A stretch of DNA of 57,019 bases from Rhodanobacter sp. (GTDB lineage Bacteria; Pseudomonadota; Gammaproteobacteria; Xanthomonadales; Rhodanobacteraceae), in the NCBI GenBank assembly GCA_027307195.1, contig DAHUXL010000157.1:1-57019 (forward strand). Reading direction: 5' to 3'. The translations under genes and the position numbers were made by a program. This document shows, in pieces, positions 55,411 to 57,019 of this stretch; the stretch's first letter is position 1; each line of letters opens with the position of its first letter. The notes beneath the pieces are model-generated. The model saw nothing but the letters and a program-made list of their open reading frames with translations. It was not told where the DNA came from and searched no databases.

Positions 55411-56571
55411 ATGCCCACGCGCGTCGACAAGAAACCCAGCACCACCAAGCGCATGATCTGGATGATCGTCGGGGTGCTGCTGCTGATCGCGCTGATCGCC
55501 GGCATCAAGGTGTTGCTGGTGGTCCGCATGATCCACGGCATGCCGAAGCCGGCGCCGTTCACGGTCAGCACCACCACCGCCAAAGAACAGCCGTGGCAAC
55601 CGTCGCTGAGTGCGGTCGGCACGCTGCGCGCGGCAAGAGGTGCGGATCTGGCGATGGATGTGGCCGGCCTGGTCATCGGGGTCAACCTGGAATCGGGCCA
55701 GGATGTGAAGCAGGACCAGGTGCTGGTGCAGCTGCGTGACGGCGACGACGTGGCCCAGCTGCAGCAGTTCGAGGCGGCGGCCCAGCTGTCGCAGCTCACC
55801 TTCGAGCGGGCGCGCGAGCAACTCGCGGCGCAGGCGATCAGCAAGGCCGATTACGACGCCGCCGCGGCCGATCTCAAGGCGAAGCAGGCCGCGGTGGCGC
55901 AGCAGAAAGTGGTTGTGGCCAAGAAGCAGCTGCGCGCGCCGTTTGCCGGCCGCGCCGGCATCATCACCATCAGCCCCGGCGCCTACCTCAGCGCCGGCAC
56001 CGCGGTGGTGACGTTGCAGCAGCTTGATCCGCTGCTGGTCGATTTCTACGTGCCACAAAGCGAACTGGGTCGATTGCAGGTGGGCCAGGCGGTGAACCTG
56101 AAGCTGGATGCGTATGCCGGCCGCACTTTCACCGGCAAGCTCAGCGCGATCAATCCCAAGGTCGATCTCGGCACGCGCAACGTGCAGATCGAGGCGACCG
56201 TGCCCAACCACGACAAGGCACTCACCCCCGGCATGTTCGCCAAGGTCAGCGTCGATGCCGGCACTCAGCAGCAGCAGCTGACTCTGCCGCAGGCGGCGAT
56301 CGTCTACAACCCGTATGGCGACACCGTGTACGTAGTGCAGCCGTCCAAAGGCAAGGACGACAAGGGCCAGCCGCTGCCACCCACCGTGAAGCAGACCTTT
56401 GTCACGGTGGGCGACACCCGCGGCGACCAGGTGGCGATCGTCAAGGGTATCGACGCCGGTACGGTGGTCGTGACCAGTGGCCAGATCAAGCTGAAGAACG
56501 ACGCGCCGATCGCGATCGACAACAGCGTGCAGCCGGCCGACAGCGCCCATCCTGCGCCGCAGGAGCACTGA
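55411..56571 (+). CDS. RND efflux periplasmic adaptor (HlyD/MFP family)
   Basis: A 386-residue membrane-fusion protein bridging pump and channel. A cytoplasmic N-tail and a membrane anchor (about 15-37) are followed by the barrel-sandwich hybrid (GLVIGVNLESGQDVKQDQVL, closing with KKQLRAPFAGRAGIITISPG), a short helical hairpin (about 110-170, LAAQAISKADYDAAAADLKA) and beta-barrel/membrane-proximal domains (VDFYVPQSELGRLQVGQAVN; QAAIVYNPYGDTVYVV). ATG 55411 has a strong GAGGAG ribosome site. It lies 9 bp before the pump gene. The pairing resembles MdtA/MexE-like adaptors with tandem RND pumps. Confidence 0.93.
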   Translation: MPTRVDKKPSTTKRMIWMIVGVLLLIALIAGIKVLLVVRMIHGMPKPAPFTVSTTTAKEQPWQPSLSAVGTLRAARGADLAMDVAGLVIGVNLESGQDVKQDQVLVQLRDGDDVAQLQQFEAAAQLSQLTFERAREQLAAQAISKADYDAAAADLKAKQAAVAQQKVVVAKKQLRAPFAGRAGIITISPGAYLSAGTAVVTLQQLDPLLVDFYVPQSELGRLQVGQAVNLKLDAYAGRTFTGKLSAINPKVDLGTRNVQIEATVPNHDKALTPGMFAKVSVDAGTQQQQLTLPQAAIVYNPYGDTVYVVQPSKGKDDKGQPLPPTVKQTFVTVGDTRGDQVAIVKGIDAGTVVVTSGQIKLKNDAPIAIDNSVQPADSAHPAPQEH

Positions 56572-56580
56572 GCGAACGCC

Positions 56581-57019
56581 ATGAAATTCACCGACCTGTT
56601 CATCAACAAGCCGGTGCTGGCGATCGTCGTCAGCCTGCTGATCCTGGTGCTGGGCGTGAAGGCTGTCAGCAGCCTGACCGTGCGCCAGTACCCCAAGACC
56701 GAGAATGCCACGGTCACCGTCAGCACCGCGTACTACGGTGCCGATGCGCAGACCATGGCCGGCTTTGTCACCCAGCCACTGGAGCAGGCGATCTCGCAGG
56801 CGCAGGGTATCGACTACCTGTCCTCCAGCAGCGTGCAGGGCGTGTCGACCATCACCGCGACCTTGCGCCTGAATTACGACGCCAACCGCGCACTGACCGA
56901 GATCACCACCCAGGTGAATTCGGTGAAGAACCAGCTGCCGCCGCAGGCGCAGCAGCCGGTGCTGAACGTGCAGACCGGCGAGACGATCGACGCGATGTAC
57001 ATGGGCTTCTACAGCGATG
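56581..57019 (+). CDS. RND efflux transporter, partial (N-terminus only)
   Basis: The first 146 codons of an inner-membrane proton-driven resistance-nodulation-division pump; the gene continues past the right edge. It begins MKFTDLFINKPVLAIVVSLL, with the first membrane helix, then VRQYPKTENATVTVSTAYYG and EQAISQAQGIDYLSSSSVQG of the porter domain, and DANRALTEITTQVNSVKNQLP. These match the multidrug (HAE1) class. The adaptor gene ends 9 bp upstream. Drug specificity cannot be judged from this fragment. Confidence 0.93.
   Translation, partial: MKFTDLFINKPVLAIVVSLLILVLGVKAVSSLTVRQYPKTENATVTVSTAYYGADAQTMAGFVTQPLEQAISQAQGIDYLSSSSVQGVSTITATLRLNYDANRALTEITTQVNSVKNQLPPQAQQPVLNVQTGETIDAMYMGFYSD

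Overview
The window is GC-rich bacterial chromosome packed with conserved housekeeping genes on both strands. Gene content and protein style point to Gammaproteobacteria, order Lysobacterales/Xanthomonadales, probably Rhodanobacteraceae (Rhodanobacter/Dyella/Luteibacter-like). The reasons are: tyrS beside an rRNA operon; an AlgC-type mutase with a long N-terminal membrane region; a GTAG-headed REP pair; an NdvB-type cyclic glucan synthase; and attC sites resembling those of Xanthomonas-lineage integrons. The family assignment is inference.

Layout. (1) 1-340: tandem promoters and leader of an rRNA operon reading leftwards; the 16S gene lies just outside the window. (2) 343-8880: tyrS, then a cell-wall block (M23 endopeptidase, anmK, RHH-like protein, ampG), xthA, a GNAT, pyrE and a DUF4124 protein ending at a clear terminator. 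(3) 8900-13000: a leftward operon coaBC-dut-algC. (4) 13050-17470: radC, a 500-bp intergenic island with DnaA-box-like sites and an AT-rich core, then argS, a SPOR protein and a YdfG-type dehydrogenase. (5) 17476-22810: patatin-bdhA, a REPIN, divergent speA/speE and a small membrane protein. (6) 22960-33421: orphan ParA, sixA, a phospholipase D lipoprotein, a TonB-like protein, a thiolase, an unknown protein, a PAS-GGDEF-EAL protein and a GNAT. (7) 33541-42219: a 2892-residue cyclic beta-1,2-glucan synthase. (8) 42280-44190: an AT-richer island with three attC sites and four small same-strand genes, i.e. an integron cassette cluster without a visible integrase (CALIN-like). (9) 44937-53614: a tightly packed glucose-6-phosphate/pentose phosphate operon zwf-HAD-tal-pgi-pgm-tkt. 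(10) 53734-57019: an RND efflux operon (outer-membrane lipoprotein, adaptor, pump), with a palindromic operator over its promoter and a terminator-like hairpin after its first gene; the pump gene runs off the right edge.

How genes work together. M23 endopeptidase, AmpG and AnmK belong to peptidoglycan turnover and recycling. speA and speE contribute to polyamine synthesis. pgi, pgm and AlgC supply sugar phosphates for the pentose phosphate pathway and for nucleotide-sugar precursors; UDP-glucose made from glucose-1-phosphate is what the NdvB-type enzyme uses. The integron island is the main accessory content and the most likely place for undescribed proteins: one cassette gene has no recognisable family and another appears frameshifted in a T7 tract.
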